Shown: positions 33,317 through 44,960 of the stretch, one piece after another
Position numbering within the stretch: the stretch's first letter is position 1
Layout of the letters: each line of letters begins with the position of its first letter
Source: Valencia hispanica
Lineage: Eukaryota > Chordata > Actinopteri > Cyprinodontiformes > Valenciidae
DNA length: 64,000 bases
Direction: 5' to 3'
NCBI GenBank assembly: GCA_963556495.2
Contig: OY747707.1
Location: 131,501-195,500, forward strand
Position numbers and translations under genes: made by a program
Notes under the pieces: generated by a model
Database searches by the model: none
What the model saw: only the letters and a program-made list of their open reading frames with translations
Told to the model about the DNA's origin: nothing

Positions 33317-33862
33317 GGGTGTTTCTCAATGCCAAGGAACCTCGCCTTGATACCTTGGTCCTGCCCCGGTTGCCTAGGAGACACGTCATCAGGGACCGCC
33401 AAGGCGTGTTCCAATGTTCATGTGCTACCGAGGCGTTTGTCCTCCGTTTGTCTGCCGTTTAGCTAACTGACCGAGGATACATGGGAGGTTCCTTGATGCC
33501 TTCCCTCGGTCAAAAATCTCCCAGAATACGTTGCGGTATTTTCGAAGTTGCAGCTTCGGTTGCTAGCAGGTACTAACTTGCTTTCACATTTGATTTAACC
33601 AATATATACACAATTAAAAAAGTAAAACTATCGTTATACATCTATATTGAAACTTATACGTATAAAATATAACAATAGGCGGGACGTAAACAGAGCGCGT
33701 AAGCAAATGGCGGGCCCTAGGCAGCCGCGGTCACATGATGTAAGTCTGTTCCATTTAACAGTTTTCTTCAACCAAGGAAGGACAGTGTCCTCGTAAGCAA
33801 GGCGCCTCGCCTACCGAGGCATTGCCTTGGTAGGCAAGGCGCCTTGATATTGAGAAACACCC
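33317..33862. mobile_element. Harbinger-like MITE, 546 bp
   Basis: Terminal inverted repeats GGGTGTTTCTCAAT at the left and its complement at the right are flanked by a 3-bp repeat CTA (33314-33316 and 33863-33865). Removing it restores a continuous LINE-C frame (NI|RSLSGKSLL). Subterminal copies of CAAGGCG-type motifs recur in both halves. A 3-bp duplication with a G-rich terminus suits PIF/Harbinger; other 3-bp-TSD groups are not excluded. It has no coding capacity. Confidence 0.75.
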
Positions 33863-33916
33863 CTAATATTTAATAAAGCTAACTTAAGTGGTTTGTTAAT
33901 CGGTAGCTTATTATTT

Positions 33917-34534
33917 TTAATATTTATAAGAGCGTTTGGGTTTGGCTTTTGGTTTTCTCTTGCTGGTAATGACTTGAATGATTTTTTTCAGAGTGGACGG
34001 ACGACTTCTGGAAGACGGTGAGAGTAGAATTAAAGTCCGGTTCCCCTTGTATATCAGATGTCCGTTATTACCAGTTGGGGCGTGTAAGGAATACATACAG
34101 TGTTTTTCCCAGAGGCCTGATGTCGGTGTTAGTTGAAACCCAATTCTAATTTGTGCCTTCAGTCTATCTGATAAATCTGTAAATGAAGAGTTATTAGGTG
34201 TTGATGAGTCTGATGACATTGGGATACTTGAAGAACACTTTGCTGAGGAAGGTACATCTTTGCTCCCTGCTGGAAATGTTTGTTCTTTGTCAGTCCGTGC
34301 AGCTGTCTGGGCTGGTGATGTCACTTTGTGTGTGTCAGGAAATATTTGTTCTCTTATAGTATCCACAGGCCGTGCTTTGAGGTCAGCTCTCAGGTGCTTT
34401 ATCAAGTGTTTATTCAGATAACAGAAAATATTTGAGGTCAACAGTCTTAGTTCAGCTCTGTTAAGATATCGCATTTTGACCTTGAACAACAGCAGCAGGA
34501 GACGGAGGAGGAAGGCAATGTTAGCGTGAGTCAA
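33917..34534 (-). pseudogene. LINE-C upstream open frame, N-terminal to the endonuclease
   Basis: 205 codons beginning MTHANIAFLLRLLLLLFKVK and ending in a Lys/Arg-rich tail (KRKPKAKPKRSYKY). From its position just ahead of the RSLSGKSLL endonuclease start it is probably the N-terminal extension of ORF2 or the end of ORF1. I recognise no domain. The hydrophobic start may be chance. Confidence 0.5.
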
Positions 34535-35060
34535 AATGAAAAACTAGATATGAATCTTCAATACAAAAGAAGAGGCATTGTTGGTAGAGAATGCACCTCT
34601 AGTGAAGTGCTCATAGAGCACTTGAGAATAATTTTTGTACAAGAAAACATAAAAGTGGTGTTGCTTATGCAAAACTATGAACCTCTTCCTTGGCCTCTAA
34701 TTGCCTTTCTTTTAGTTGCTTAGTCAGTTTTAATTAATTTTACGGGACTATACAAGTGAGTTGTGGCTGGGTATGTGCACCAACCTTTGGTGCCAAAGAC
34801 TGATTGTCTGTCTTTATGTGACATCATGGGAAAGACCTGTCAGACCTGAATATTTTAACAAAAGGATATGTTCGCCTTTCAATAATAGAAAGCAAGTCAT
34901 CAGTCTCGAGTCTTTTGCAGCACCCTACGGCAACATTTTAGCACGTGGATGAACCTTCTAGCAGTGTTGATATGTGCATTATACACGGCATCTCAGAGTT
35001 GCAGCATTAATCACTTATTTAGATCTTTCTCTGACAAAAAGCTTGTTTGCCAGGATCATC
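34535..35060. other. Intergenic DNA, nothing recognised
   Basis: AT-rich sequence without element ends or a plausible exon. Confidence 0.5.
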
Positions 35061-35534
35061 AGAATTACTGGATTTATTTTATATTTTTTTTATTTCAAAA
35101 TGTTTTTATTATTTATAAAGTTATAGATTGAGGCACATTGTATGTATTTTACAAGGATAAACAATTCTAAACATATCGGCCAGGGGTGTGTATCCCCTGA
35201 CACCATAAATTGCTATTCAAACCAATATAAACAAATGTGCCCCCACAAGTACCCATATAAACTGAAAACAAGTTCACATTGTGAATTAAAAAAAACAAGC
35301 AAGATCAAAACAAAGTAGAGCAGGACAAAACATAAAAAGCAGGGAGGAAAGGAAAAGGACAGAGAGAGGAGGTAATTCATCTAGAGAGTTTACATTGAAC
35401 CCATTTTCATAGTAAAGGGTTGCCATATAGCTGGAAAAGTTTGCTTTTGAATTATGGACAGTTGTCCTGATCTTTTCAAGCTGGAGAAAGGACATAACTT
35501 CCCTAACCCAGTGTGAGTGGCTTGGATGTGAGAA

Positions 35535-35795
35535 TTACAGACATGTCAGTAATGTAGAAAAATCTATCAATTGTGATTGGCCCTTTGAAAACCCAATCGC
35601 CGTGAGCACTACTCCAAAAATTGCAGTTACTGGATCTGGAGTAATTCTTCTCTTGCAGATATAGGAAACTGTATCAAAGATTTCTGACCAAAGTACCTGT
35701 GCATGTGGGCAGAACCAGAACATATGTGCCAAAGTCGCAGGAGCTTGATTGCATCGTACACAAGTAGGGTCAATGTTTGGATTGATTTTTGCCAA
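35535..35795 (-). pseudogene. L1-like C-terminal zinc-knuckle fragment
   Basis: 86 open codons carrying CVRCNQAPATLAHMFWFCPH, the Cys-x2-Cys ... His ... Cys pattern of the zf-RVT region at the end of Tx1/L1-like ORF2 proteins, where it is thought to bind nucleic acid. The residues upstream continue in another frame (35627-35899), showing a frameshift. Confidence 0.75.
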
Positions 35796-36210
35796 TTTTG
35801 TTCGTGTCCAATGTAAGCGGTTAAATTTTTTTTGAATTGGATTAGTCTATGTCTAACACAAATGGAAGAAATATAACTTCTGCTGATACTTTTTGCCACA
35901 TTTCGTCAGGCAATGTAATGTTTAAATCTTCCTCCCACTACATTTAAATAGGCGGCAACAATGGACATTGTATGTCTTGAATAATGGAATACAATTGTGA
36001 TATCCCGCCAGAGCAGCGAGATTTAAGGGTTAGACTTTTATTGATAACACATTTATCTGGTTTCAAGGAGATGGAAAATGGAAATTCCATACGGATATAA
36101 TCGCGGATTTGTAGATATCTGAAAAAGTGTGATTTAGGCAACTAAATTTTGTCGACAGTTGCTCGAACGTACCAAATCTGCCATCCAAAAAGGTCTCCTA
36201 CACTTTTAAT

Positions 36211-37002
36211 TAAGGCATGGACCGGTTACCGGTATCAAGGTATACCGCGGTATGAAAAAGTCAAGGTTTCAAAACCACTAAAATTTTCCATCATACCGTC
36301 CCTGGGGTATAAGTGTTTTTTTATGTGACGTCTCGTCAGGGAGAAAGTAAAAATCCCTCATGCTGTATGAAGCTGCAGCGTAAAGCGCCACTCCCCCCCC
36401 CCCCCGCACCTGCATTTGTTGTGAGTGACAAACGGGCTGCGCTGCAGGTTGTGTGATGACTGAAGCAGGCAAGGCCCCAGAACTTTTTCCACCGTCTCTA
36501 AGCGGACCAAGTCGGCTGTTTGGGAATACTTCGGCTACCGTAAAAAAACAGATGTTCACGACTTGGAAGAAGAAGGTCGCCCGACGTGCAAAACGTGCTT
36601 GACAACAGTGGGAGCCCAAGGAGGCAATACATCGAATATGATGCTGACAGGAGGAATGAGTTAACTGTCTTGAAATGAACGAGCGTATTAGCGTCTGACA
36701 TTAGTGAAATGAGCTTGTTACCTTAGCAGATATGGTAACTACCATATTTTTTTTTCTTCATCTCTATCCTTAGTAACTGTTTTTTAACTGAGGCAGATAT
36801 GGTAACTAGCATGCTAATGATTATTAACCTTAGTATGCTAGTTAGTTACCATATCTGCTTCAGCAAAAAGTTTTTTTTCCTTTAAAAAAAATTAAAAATA
36901 CCGACATTCAAAATACACATTTTAGAGCTATATTCATAATACCTTGAAACCGTGATATTTTTGCTTAAGTTTATCATACCGTCAGAATCTCATACATGCC
37001 TA
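36211..37002 (+). mobile_element. hAT-type element, 792 bp, with BED-finger remnant
   Basis: An exact 8-bp repeat CTTTTAAT (36203-36210 and 37003-37010) flanks it. The termini TAAGGCATG and CATGCCTA are inverted, and subterminal ACGG/ACCG-rich sequence (ACCGGTATCAAGGTATACCG) is mirrored near the right end. Inside, about 36493-36640 on the + strand encodes SAVWEYFGYRKK ... GRPTCKTC, a BED zinc-finger piece of a hAT transposase, and nothing further of it. It is a deletion derivative that would need a transposase supplied in trans. Confidence 0.85.
36793..36858. repeat. Imperfect inverted repeat inside the hAT element
   Basis: GCAGATATGGTAACTAGCAT and a later TAGTTAGTTACCATATCTGC form arms of about 24-28 bp with a short spacer and a small bulge. 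A further partial ATATGGTAACTACC copy lies at 36730. Confidence 0.75.
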
Positions 37003-38012
37003 CTTTTAATACGTTTTCCAGCCCAAGTAGTGAAAACTTTGTCCATCAACAAAGGCTTAAAGAGAAAATTCTGAGCTAAAGGCATAGACAACAGAGATTT
37101 TTTGTGTCCAAATTGTTTACGAAACTGAGACCATATTCGAAGACTATTATTAACAACAGGATTTTTAGAATGTGCACTAAGTGCTAAAGGCAGGGGTGTG
37201 CACAATAACGAGGCCAAAGAGGCTGAAGAGCATGAATGTTGTTCCATCAGAGACCAACTCGGGCCTGCTCCAGTCACACAAGTATTGTACCAAATTGATC
37301 ATTCGTGGATGTTCGCTGCCCAGTAATAATGCAAAAGATTTGGTACTCCCAAGCCCCCATTTAGCTTACTTCTCCCCAGGACTAATTTCCGCACTCGAGG
37401 TACAGTTATATTCCATATAAATTTACCAATATGATTGTCCAATTCCTTAAAAAAAGATTTTTGGTATGAAAAGTGGAATTGTTTGGAATAAGTAAAACAT
37501 TTTCAGCAAGATTACCATTTTAACAGAATTAATACGTCCAGACAAAGACCAAGGGAGAGAGTAAACCAGTGATTAAAATCTTCCTTGACTCGTCCTAAAA
37601 TTGTTTTAAAAATGTTTTAAAACAAATATGTGTTCTTGCTTGTAACATTTACTCCTAGATATGTTAGAGAATCTGTTGTGGTTTTAAATGGGTATAGGTC
37701 ATAGTTGCAATTTCGAGCCAAATCATTGATGGGAAACAAGACACTTTTGGAAAAAAAATTTTGTAACCAGAAGATTTGCCGAAAAGTGAAATTATATCCA
37801 AACATTTTGGATTTGAGACCTTAGGATCTGATAACAGAAGTAAATTGTCTGCATAAAGTGACATTTTATGCGCCAGACAACCCCTTAAAATACCCCGCAC
37901 ATCCTCCTTCGCATGCAATGAAAGAACAAGCAGCTTAATTGTTAAATCAAAAAGGAGAGGGTATAGGGGACAGCTTTGTCTTGTTCCGCGTTGTAGGAGA
38001 AAATACGATGAA

Positions 38013-38180
38013 TTAATAATAATAATGGCTTGGATTTATATAGCGCTTTTTTTTCAAGACTCTCAAAGCGCTTTACAACTCCATTATTCATTCACTCTCA
38101 CATTCATACAGTGGTGAAAGCCAGCTATGATTATAGCCACAGCTGCCCTGGAGCAGACTGACAGAAGCGAGGCTGCCAAA
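38013..38180. repeat. Short dispersed repeat (TATAGCGC family)
   Basis: TTGGATTTATATAGCGCTTT, then AAAGCGCTTTACAA and CCACAGCTGCCCTGGAGCAG form a compact unit inserted in the L1-like LINE. The pattern is common in teleost DNA as a LINE 3' end. Possible GAATT repeats flank it. Confidence 0.55.
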
Positions 38181-38649
38181 TCGAATTTAAGTTGTTGGTC
38201 CTTACTCTGGCTTGAGGTGTCGCATACAGTGTCTCAATCCAAGACACAAAGAGAGGGCCAAACCCAAATTTCCGTAGAGTTCTAAACAGATGTCTGTATT
38301 CAATTTGGTCAAATGCTTTATGTGCATCTAATTAAATTATCAACTCAGATGATTGGATTGAATATTCGGAATACATTACATTAAATAGTCGCCAAAGATT
38401 GTGGAGTGATTGCCTGCCCTTTACAAATCCTGTCTGGTCTGAATGTACAATTGTCGGAACTATTGATTCTAATCAAAGTGACAACATTTTTGTAAGTATT
38501 TTGTAATCACATGTAAGGAGACTTATTGGGCGTTTTGACTCCCATTTAGTTTAATCTTTGCCTTTTTTGAGAATCACAGAAATTGTGGCCTGAGTCATAG
38601 ATGAAGGAAGTTTCTTCTGTCTGAATGACTGGATTTATAAACTTATATG

Positions 38650-39960
38650 TGCTGCAGATGACATCTCCAAAAGACCAGTCATTCATTTACTGACTCCTGG
38701 TGTGGTGGTAGAGTCTTGTTTCAGTAGTCATCATGTCACTAGTGCTCAATTGTTAGAGCATAATATTGTTTGAATATGAATAAATATATGGATTCTACTA
38801 CAAATCACCTTTAAAGCTACCATACAAAATATATATAAGAAATCTCAACATTTGAACGATTTCCCTTCACAACACAAATCCATGATTCTGGGATTCTTTG
38901 AAAATGTTTTCTTTTTTTGTGTGTGTGTATTTTTCAGGTTGGGATAAAAATGAATAAAAATATTATATGTTCACGGAGAAACATTTTTTCCAGACTTCTA
39001 CATGTTCCATCTTTTAAAAGATCAGAATTTGCGTTTCTAATTATAAATCACTCAAACAAGCAGACATATTTTTATATCTGATATGCAACTCTGCAAAAGA
39101 TAGATGGTATCGATAATGGATGAATAGATGGATACAAGCAAAACACATTTTTGTACAGGTCTAGAAAGTGATACCAGGGTTGCTCTTTACCTCTTCAAAA
39201 CATTTGCATTCAAGTTTGACTGCGGAGAGATGAAACTATGGAAACACTTCTATATAAAACGTTTAAAGATCTCAAGTTTAAACAGCTTCCCTCACAGCCA
39301 GAAGCCAAACATTACACAGTCTTCAAAACATGTACCTGGTGCCAGCTGAAAGGCAATCAAGAACAAAAGAACAACAAATCTTGCACATTTCTGAATGATG
39401 AACATATTTACTTTGACATACTATCAGGCTTAAAGTGCAAGTGTGAGGCCTTTACTGGGCGTGGACTCATGCCTTGTGTCTGTGGAAATCACCAAGATCA
39501 AAATACATTTTCGGCACTTTGGCTCAAGATCAGGGTTGAGTGTGCCACACACAGTCTCTGATCAGCTCTAAATTCTCAGATGCTGCAGGAGAACAGATGT
39601 TATCTGCAGTTACCCACCCTCTAAAGGCTTTTCTTTTTTTTCATCTCAGATTACAGCGATGAATAGAATCCCTGGCTGGTGCTGTACCTTTTTCCACGCA
39701 GAGAGTACACAAACAAAGGCATCTGTTGTACTCGGCTGTCATTGTGTGTAATTTAATGTCTCATCAGTACTTTTATTGTTCACTCCTTCAGGTGCATTCT
39801 TTTATAATCCTTGCAGCTCTGCCAAAACGCCACACAAGTTACTATCAAAGAAGTAAATTATTATTGTCTTTGATGACTTTAGGCAAGCACTTTAGCTACA
39901 ACAAAATAGAAACCATGCAGAAATGTCACTCATATCTGGGATATCTTTTACTATTACGTT
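38650..39960. other. Intergenic DNA, nothing recognised
   Basis: Sequence of single-copy appearance. An open stretch at 39238-39561 (107 codons, with several Cys) matches no family I know and lacks a clear splice or start context. Confidence 0.45.
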
Positions 39961-40592
39961 TGTTAGGTGTTTGTGTTTTGAGTTTTCAGTTGGTTCATTT
40001 TCTGCAGTTTAGCTGAGTTTTTCTCAAGGTTAGATTTGTTATGTTTTACTTTAGGGCTATAGTTTGGTGATTCTAGGTTCTATCTATTATGTTTTCATTT
40101 CCTGTCATATCCTTATGTGTTTATACTTTTGTTTCGTTGGTTTTGGGTTAGTTTGAATTTTTCTTATTTCTTATTTCATCCTTTTCCTCTTGTATTTGTT
40201 TTACTCCATTTCCCTCTTTAGGATTGTTTTCTTATTTGAATCACTTTCTTCTTTTCTGTTTCTCTCCTCTATTTTCAAATTATTAGTGCTTTTATTTGAG
40301 TTTCTCTTAGATTCCTGTATTCTTATCTCTTTCATCCTTAGTCACTTCAGAGTTAGTCCTTTTCTCATGTAAGATTATTTCTGACCAGTCCTCTCTTCTG
40401 TTTTCTCCTTGTCATTCTGCTTCCCTGCCCAGCTTCTGATTACCTCCACCTGCTCTCTCCCTCTCACCTGCATCTGCTCTCTAGTAAATAGTTCTCTGGT
40501 TTCTACCTTTCACTTCCATTCCTCCTCAGTATATTTAAGCTCTCTGGGTTTTTATTTTGTTCTCCGCTGGATCCTGTGTCTTCATTTGGTTT
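39961..40592 (+). mobile_element. Gypsy-like LTR, left part
   Basis: It starts TGTTAGGTG. It is pyrimidine-rich with a TATA-like element (CAGTATATTTAAGCTCTCTG, about 40528) and CTGGATCCTGTGTCTTCATT before the break. After the LINE insertion the LTR resumes at about 44035 and ends CAAACATGACA at 44159. The general build resembles fish Gypsy LTRs. The left edge is a guess from the TG. Confidence 0.45.
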
Positions 40593-40925
40593 GAAGAGGT
40601 TCAGTCAGGTTTTAGAGCTCATCATAGCACTGAAACAGCACTGGTGAAGGTTACTAATGATATTCTCATGGCCTCAGATAATGGACTTGTGTCTGTTCTG
40701 GTTTTGTTAGATCTCAGTGCTGCTTTTGACACAGTCGATCATAATATTCTCTTAGAAAGGCTTGAACATGTTGCAGGGATCAAAGGAACAGCACTAGGCT
40801 GGTTTAAATCATATTTGTCTGACAGATTCCAGTTTGTTCATCTAAATGATCAATCTTCTTCACTCTCAAGGGTTACTTGTGGAGTTCCACAGGGTTCTGT
40901 GCTTGGACCAATTCTTTTCACCATA

Positions 40926-42423
40926 TCAACTCAGCAAAAAAAGAAACGTCTTCTGACTTTCAACTGTTTTTACTTTCAGTAAACTTAATGTGTGTAAATA
41001 TTTTTATGAACACTAAAAGAGTCAACACCATAAGACATAAACTAAAAATGTTTCACAGACATGTGACTAACAGAAATAGAATAATGTGTCCTTGAATGAA
41101 GGGAGGCTCAAAATCAAAAGTAGCAGTCAGTATCTGGTGTGGCCACCAGCTGCTTGAAGTACTGCAGTGCATCTCCTCCTCATGGACTGGACCAGATTTG
41201 TCAGTTCTTGCTCTGAGACATTACCCCACTCTTCCACCAAGGCACTTGCAAGTTCCTGGACATTTCTGGGGGGAATGGCCCTAGCCCTCCTGCGATCCAA
41301 CAGGTCCCAGACGTGCTCAATGGGCTTGAGATCCGGGCTCTTCGCTGGCCATGGCAGACCACTGACAGTGCTGTCATGCAGAAACTCACGCACAGAACGA
41401 GCAGTATGGCTGGTGCCATTGTCCTGCTGGAGGATCATGTCTGGATGAGCATGCATATATTGTACCACATGAGGGAGGAGGATGTCTTCCCTGTACCGCA
41501 ACGCATTGAGATTGCCTGCAGTGACAACAAGCTCAGTCCGATGGTGATGTGATATACCGCCCCAGACCATGACGGACCCCCCACCTCCAAATCGATCCCG
41601 CTCCAGGTTACAGGCCTCGGTGTAACGCTCATTCCTTCGACGATAAACACAAATCCGTCCTTCACCCCTGGTGAGCCGAAAACCGTGACTCATCAGTGAA
41701 GAGCACTTTTTGCCACTCCTGTCTGGTCCAGCGAAGGTGGGTTTGTGCCCATAGGCGGCGTTGTTGCTGGTTATGTCTGGTAAGGACCTGCCTTACAACT
41801 GGCCTACAAGCCCTCAATCCAGCCTCTCTCTGCTTATTGCGGACAGTCTGAGCACTGATGGAGGGATTTAGTGTTCCTGGTGTGACTCAGGCAGTTGCTG
41901 TGGCCATCCTGTACCTGTCACGCAGGTGTGATATTCGGATGTACCAATCCTCTGCAAGTGTTGTTACACGTGGTCTTCCACTGCGAGGATGATCAGCTGT
42001 CCTTCCTGTCTCCCTGTAGCGCTGTCTTAGGCGTCTCACAGTGCGGACATGGCGGTTTATTGCCCTAGCCACATCAGCAGTCCTCATGCCTCCCCGCAGC
42101 ATGCCTAATGCACGTTCACGCAGATGAGCAGGGACCCTGGGCATCTTTCTTTGGGTGTTTTTCACAGTCGGTAGACAAGTCTCTTTAGTGTCCTGCGTTT
42201 TTAGAACTGTGACCTTAAATGCCCACTTTCTGTAAGCTGTTAAGGTCTTGACGACCATTCCACAGGTGCATGTTAATTAATTGATTATGGTTAATTGAAC
42301 ATGCATTGAAAACATTGTTTAAACCCTTTACAATGAAGATCTGTAAAGTGATTTGGATTTTTACAACCATATTGTCAGAGTACACACTCCTGAAAAGGGG
42401 ACGTTTCTTTTTTTGCTGAGTTT
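40926..42423 (-). mobile_element. Tc1-like transposon, about 1.5 kb
   Basis: The ends carry the inverted motif CTCAGCAAAAAAAGAAACGTC (left near 40930; its complement near 42400-42420). The insertion site is a TATA-rich stretch of LINE-B, consistent with TA targeting. A single broken transposase gene fills the middle on the - strand. The truncated relative at 4853-5286 shares the right half. Confidence 0.88.
41127..42144 (-). pseudogene. Tc1-family (DD34E) transposase, one stop and one frameshift
   Basis: It starts at MPRVPAHLRERALGMLRGGM (42144). The paired-like DNA-binding domain follows (RTVRRLRQRYRETGRTADHP, then the GRPR basic motif), then RLW..THLRWT and the first catalytic Asp in FTDES. 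The second Asp is in ILQQDNGTSHTA and the Glu in KPIEHVWD, exactly 34 residues apart. A TGA breaks the frame at about 41891-41893, and one extra T in a T run near 41680 shifts it. The length otherwise fits a normal transposase of about 340 residues. Confidence 0.9.
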
Positions 42424-44033
42424 ATATGCTCCCAATTGGTAGAATCATTAGACAGCATGGAATAAATTTCCACAGCTATGCCGATGATACACAACTATAT
42501 TTATCCATAAATCCTGATGAACCCAGTCAGTTAGGTAGATTACAGGCATGTCTGGAAGACATAAAAACATGGATGAATCTAAACTTTTTGCTTTTAAATT
42601 CTGACAAGACAGAAGTTGCTGTCTTTGGACCAGAAGTTCTAAAAAAGAAACTGATTAGTCAATCACTTCACCTGGATGACATTAAATTGGCCCCCAGTAA
42701 TAAGGTAAAGAACCTCTGCGTCATTTTTGACCAAGACTTGACATTTAAATCCCATATTAAACAGGTTTCTAGCATTTCCTCTTTCACCTCTGGAATATTG
42801 CTCAAATAAGAAACATCCTGTCCAGGAGTGATGCTGAGAAACTAGTCTATGCATTTGTTACCTCAAGGCTGGACTACTGTAATTCTTAACTATCAGGTAG
42901 TCCACAAAATGCCATTAAAAGCCTTCAGTTGATCCAAAATGCGGCAGCAAGAGTTCTGATGAATATTAAAAAGAGAGATCACATTTCTCCTGTTTTAGCT
43001 TCCCTTCATTGGCTCCCTGTTAAATCCAGAATAGAATTTAAGACCCTTCTTCTTACATACAAAGCCCTTAATAATCAAGCTCCATCATACATCAGACATC
43101 TAATTGTTTCATATTTTCCCAACAGAGCACTTCGCTCTCAGACTGCGGGTTTACTTGTAGTTCCTAGGATTTCTAAAAGTAGAATGGGAGGCAGATCTTT
43201 TAGTTATCAGGCTCCTCTCCTGTGGAACCAGCTCCCAGCTTTAGTCCGTGAGGCAGACACTCTGTTTACTTTTAAGGCCAGGCTTAAAACTTTCCTTTTT
43301 GATAAAGCTTATAGTTAGAGTGGCTTAGGTCATCCTGAGCAATCTCTGTAGTTATGCTACTATAGGCTTAGACTGCTGGAGGACAGACTTACCAATTTTC
43401 TTCACTCTGCTACTTCCTTTTCTACTAAGACTCTCCAGTTGTATTACAGTACATTCTGTTATTTCGACTGTTAACTTTGTGTTCTCTCAGTGTTTTCCTC
43501 TCCATAGAAGATATACCTGGTCTGGTATCCTGCTTGGCTGCAATGCCCTGTTGGACGGGGGGCATCGACTGGGATGATGCTCCCAGTAACTGTATCATCC
43601 ACTGTGTCCTGTTATCAACTTTTACTTTCTGTAACATAGAGAGTTCTCTTATATCGGATCTTCTGTTCCTTCTGTGTTTCTGCTCTGTCTTCTCAAGCCC
43701 CCAGACGGTCGTGGCAGATGGCCGCTCCTACTGAGCCTGGTTCTGTTGGAGGTTTCTTCCTGTTAAAGGGGAGTTTTTCCTCTCCACTGTCGCTACATGC
43801 TTGCTCAGTATGAGGGATTGCTGAAGGATTGCTGTGGTTGGAAAGTCTGCATCAACGGGGCCCAACCTCACGCCAATGACTGACGCAATCTGCTGGGATT
43901 CCTTAAACAGGAAACTTTCTAACTGACTGGAATGTTTGTATAAATGTATTGAAATGACTTTTTGTTAAGTGCCCTGAGATGACATCTGTTGTGAATTGGC
44001 GCTATATAAATAAACTGAAATGAATTGAATTTG

Positions 44034-44159
44034 CCGCCCTTAACCTTTATTCCATGTATTCAACCGTACCTTTGTAAATTCTCTATTTTTATCTTTGTTA
44101 AATTCTGTTCATCTGACACCGTCTCTGTATTTGGGTCTTCATTCACGCCAAACATGACA
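44034..44159 (+). mobile_element. Gypsy-like LTR, right part
   Basis: Resumes after LINE-B and contains CTGTATTTGGGTCTTCATTC and the terminal CATGACA. It continues directly into a leader and a gag-like sequence, so this would be the 5' LTR of a partial element. Confidence 0.45.
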
Positions 44160-44960
44160 GAATGATCAGGCCAACTACTGGACCCAGCAGATAGTTACCT
44201 GGAGTCAGAATGGGACAACCTACACCTCACTGTACGAACCTTCATAGATACTGTGGCCGGACCCTGCTCCCCCTGGACAAGCCTAGATGTGGCAGATAAT
44301 TGTATTTTCCAGTTAGTAAGATGGCAGCACTGGCTAAAAAACCTTGGTCTGTAAGAACTTCTAGAGGAGGCTGAGTGTAATTTCCCCCCGGCTATATCAG
44401 AACTACACAGCCTCCATCACCCCTGCAGTCTCACCTGTCTCCTATTTTCATCACCCGAGCAACCCTCAGCTTGCTCCCAGTGTCAGGTCAGGATTTATTA
44501 GTAGCCCAATAGTGTCAGAAATCAAAATAAAACAGTCATAAGTCTTCCTCTTCTCAGTGAGTCTGATTTAGAGACATTTTATTATGGGGACAGAATGGAA
44601 ATTTTTTCACTAACCACTAACAATCCCCAAGTACATCTTCATCTCCGGCCCCAGCACCAACCCCACCTATCAAGTCAAGCCACAGGCGGTGTCACCGTGA
44701 GCCGCAGCAGACTCCCTGCCTGCTGCCGCTGCTGCAGAAGCACCTCGCCACACTGCTGCTGAAATCCCTCGGCCTGCCTCCGTTAGCTCACGGCCAGCAC
44801 AGCCTGTCTCCGTCACCTCCTAGCCTGTCATTTCAGCATCAGCGGAAGTTCAGCTTGGGGCTTCCCTGCCTGCCCCAGCTCCTCATCCTGCTGCCCTGAC
44901 CAACATGTCTGTAGCTGCCGAGTCGGCCAGCAGCCTAGCCGTGGCTACATCAGCTATATA
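44160..44960 (+). pseudogene. Gypsy-like gag N-terminal remnant
   Basis: One frame after the LTR reads LLDPADSYLESEWDNLHLTV and LVRWQHWLKN with few interruptions. A Pro/Ala-rich, GC-rich section at 44640-44950 follows, as in the linker of gag proteins. No protease, RT or integrase follows. There is no start codon or intact frame, so this is a low-certainty reading. Confidence 0.4.

Larger units (their letters stand above)
31205..34534 (-). mobile_element. LINE-C, internally deleted, with two later insertions
   Basis: Read leftwards: an upstream open frame (34534-33917), a stub of the endonuclease start ([20 protein letters not shown], about 33310-33250), then the RT (33181-32273) and a 3' UTR ending AAATAAAATTGCCTTGCC at 31205. 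Almost the entire endonuclease is missing between about 33250 and 33230. A Gypsy-type solo LTR (31552-31875) and a Harbinger-like MITE (33317-33862) were added later. Stops and shifts make it inactive. Confidence 0.8.
35065..38640 (-). mobile_element. Degenerate L1/Tx1-like LINE
   Basis: Read leftwards, fragments follow the order of an L1-type ORF2. An RT part with a DQTGFVKGRQ-like segment lies near 38440-38400, and a decayed catalytic box LYADNLLLL lies near 37860. Thumb and C-terminal pieces follow (37277-36990), then the C-terminal Cys/His domain DPTCVRCNQAPATLAHMFWF (35771-35710). A T-rich stretch at 35065-35100 is the reversed poly(A). Frames are broken in many places and ADD has become ADN. 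A hAT MITE (36211-37002) and a short repeat (38013-38180) are inserted in it. Confidence 0.8.
40593..44033 (+). mobile_element. LINE-B copy inserted in the Gypsy-like LTR
   Basis: 5'-truncated in the RT at [14 protein letters not shown] and nearly identical there to 23570 onward. A Tc1 element splits it between the [15 protein letters not shown] and YADD blocks. The RT resumes at 42424, has a frameshift near 42780 and a TAA stop at 42886-42888, then runs from 42929 to 43318. The 3' UTR (43319-44033) holds the TTAAAGGGGAGTTTTTCC block and ends in AAACTGAAATGAATTGAATT. Confidence 0.88.

Noticed and set aside
39238..39561. Cys-containing 107-codon frame as an exon
   Set aside because: Cysteine spacing fits no known finger or knot, and there are no convincing splice sites.
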